Origin: an uncultured Chthoniobacterales bacterium
GTDB taxonomy: Bacteria > Verrucomicrobiota > Verrucomicrobiae > Chthoniobacterales > UBA10450
Length of the DNA stretch: 5,747 nt
Direction: 5' to 3'
Assembly: GCA_955652855.1 (NCBI GenBank)
Contig: CATPCN010000749.1
Span: forward strand, 1-5,747
Shown: positions 5,577-5,747 of the stretch, piece after piece
Numbering within the stretch: position 1 is the first letter of the stretch
How the letters are laid out: the number at the start of each line of letters is the position of its first letter
The notes under the pieces: generated by a model
What the model was told of the DNA's origin: nothing
Seen by the model: the letters and a program-made list of their open reading frames with translations, nothing else
The model's database searches: none
Made by a program: the position numbers and the translations under genes

Positions 5577-5747
5577 ATGCGCAAAGTGAATCTAAAAGAA
5601 ATTCCCGAGCAGGAGAAACGATCGCCGACCGGGAAGTTCCATAAGTTCGTGAAGGATGTGTCGATTGCGCTCGGTCGCGATCGCGACTCACTCGATCTGG
5701 CGAAGCGGCACCCGTTTGATTTTGGATGGGTGCGGATTCCGAAAGGC
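5577..5747 (+). CDS. Probable cupin-domain protein, N-terminal part, cut by window edge
   Basis: An open frame of 57 codons runs to the end of the window without a stop. The start is set by ATG at 5577 with TAGGAGG 6 bases upstream. The visible protein begins MRKVNLKEIPEQEKRSPTGK and continues FHKFVKDVSIALG, then HPFDFGWVRIPKG at the edge. This layout, a short K/R-rich leader with RSPxGKF, a VSxALG strand and a HPFDxxxxRIPxG strand, resembles the N-terminus of small single-domain cupin proteins, where the metal-binding HxH motif would follow just beyond the edge. The cupin assignment is recognition by eye and the diagnostic histidines are not in view. It is likely co-transcribed with the VOC gene 18 bases upstream. 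There is no signal peptide, so it is probably cytoplasmic. Confidence 0.75.
   Translation, partial: MRKVNLKEIPEQEKRSPTGKFHKFVKDVSIALGRDRDSLDLAKRHPFDFGWVRIPKG

Noticed and set aside
5674..5687. Perfect 14-base palindrome as a possible operator
   Set aside because: It sits well inside a coding region about 100 bases after the start and is better explained by the general GCGATCGC bias; no second copy of the full palindrome was seen.
1..5747. tRNA or rRNA genes, CRISPR arrays, insertion-sequence ends, attachment sites
   Set aside because: No cloverleaf-type sequences, regularly spaced repeats, terminal inverted repeats or transposase motifs were seen by eye, and almost all of the window is explained by protein genes.

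Overview
The window reads as an ordinary chromosomal stretch of a moderately GC-rich Gram-negative bacterium. The protein styles suggest a Verrucomicrobia-type soil lineage: a secreted TonB-C-like protein, a DUF2231-like membrane protein, and a cupin-type N-terminus beginning MRKVNLKEIP. That placement is recognition and inference, not a search result. I found no rRNA, tRNA, insertion sequence, CRISPR array, phage gene or other mobile DNA. Coding density is very high, and the longest stretch without a gene is about 80 bases.

Layout. A short plus-strand membrane protein gene (29-529) meets the minus-strand block tail to tail. That block holds five genes, read from high to low coordinates: a Tat-exported 5'-nucleotidase/UDP-sugar hydrolase (5091-3472), a secreted protein with two TonB-C-like modules (3418-2687, possibly starting at 3475), an AAG/MPG-type 3-methyladenine DNA glycosylase (2678-2013), the tRNA 2-thiouridylase mnmA (1979-879) and the divalent-cation tolerance protein cutA (875-537). 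The gaps are -4 or 53, 8, 33 and 3 bases, so the five probably form one operon. Divergent from it, after about 80 bases, come a VOC/glyoxalase-fold protein (5172-5558) and, 18 bases on and behind a strong Shine-Dalgarno site, a probable cupin protein cut by the window edge (5577-5747).

How the genes fit together. The minus cluster mixes envelope functions (periplasmic nucleotide hydrolysis and a TonB-like secreted protein) with cytoplasmic nucleic-acid maintenance (alkylated-base excision, wobble-uridine thiolation) and metal tolerance. It looks like a housekeeping operon without a single pathway. The VOC and cupin genes form a separate small co-directional pair.

I see no convincing new system. 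The points most worth checking are the internally duplicated, unanchored TonB-C-like protein, the cysteine pattern of MnmA, the over-representation of GATC and GCGATCGC, and a slippery A8 run inside the glycosylase gene.
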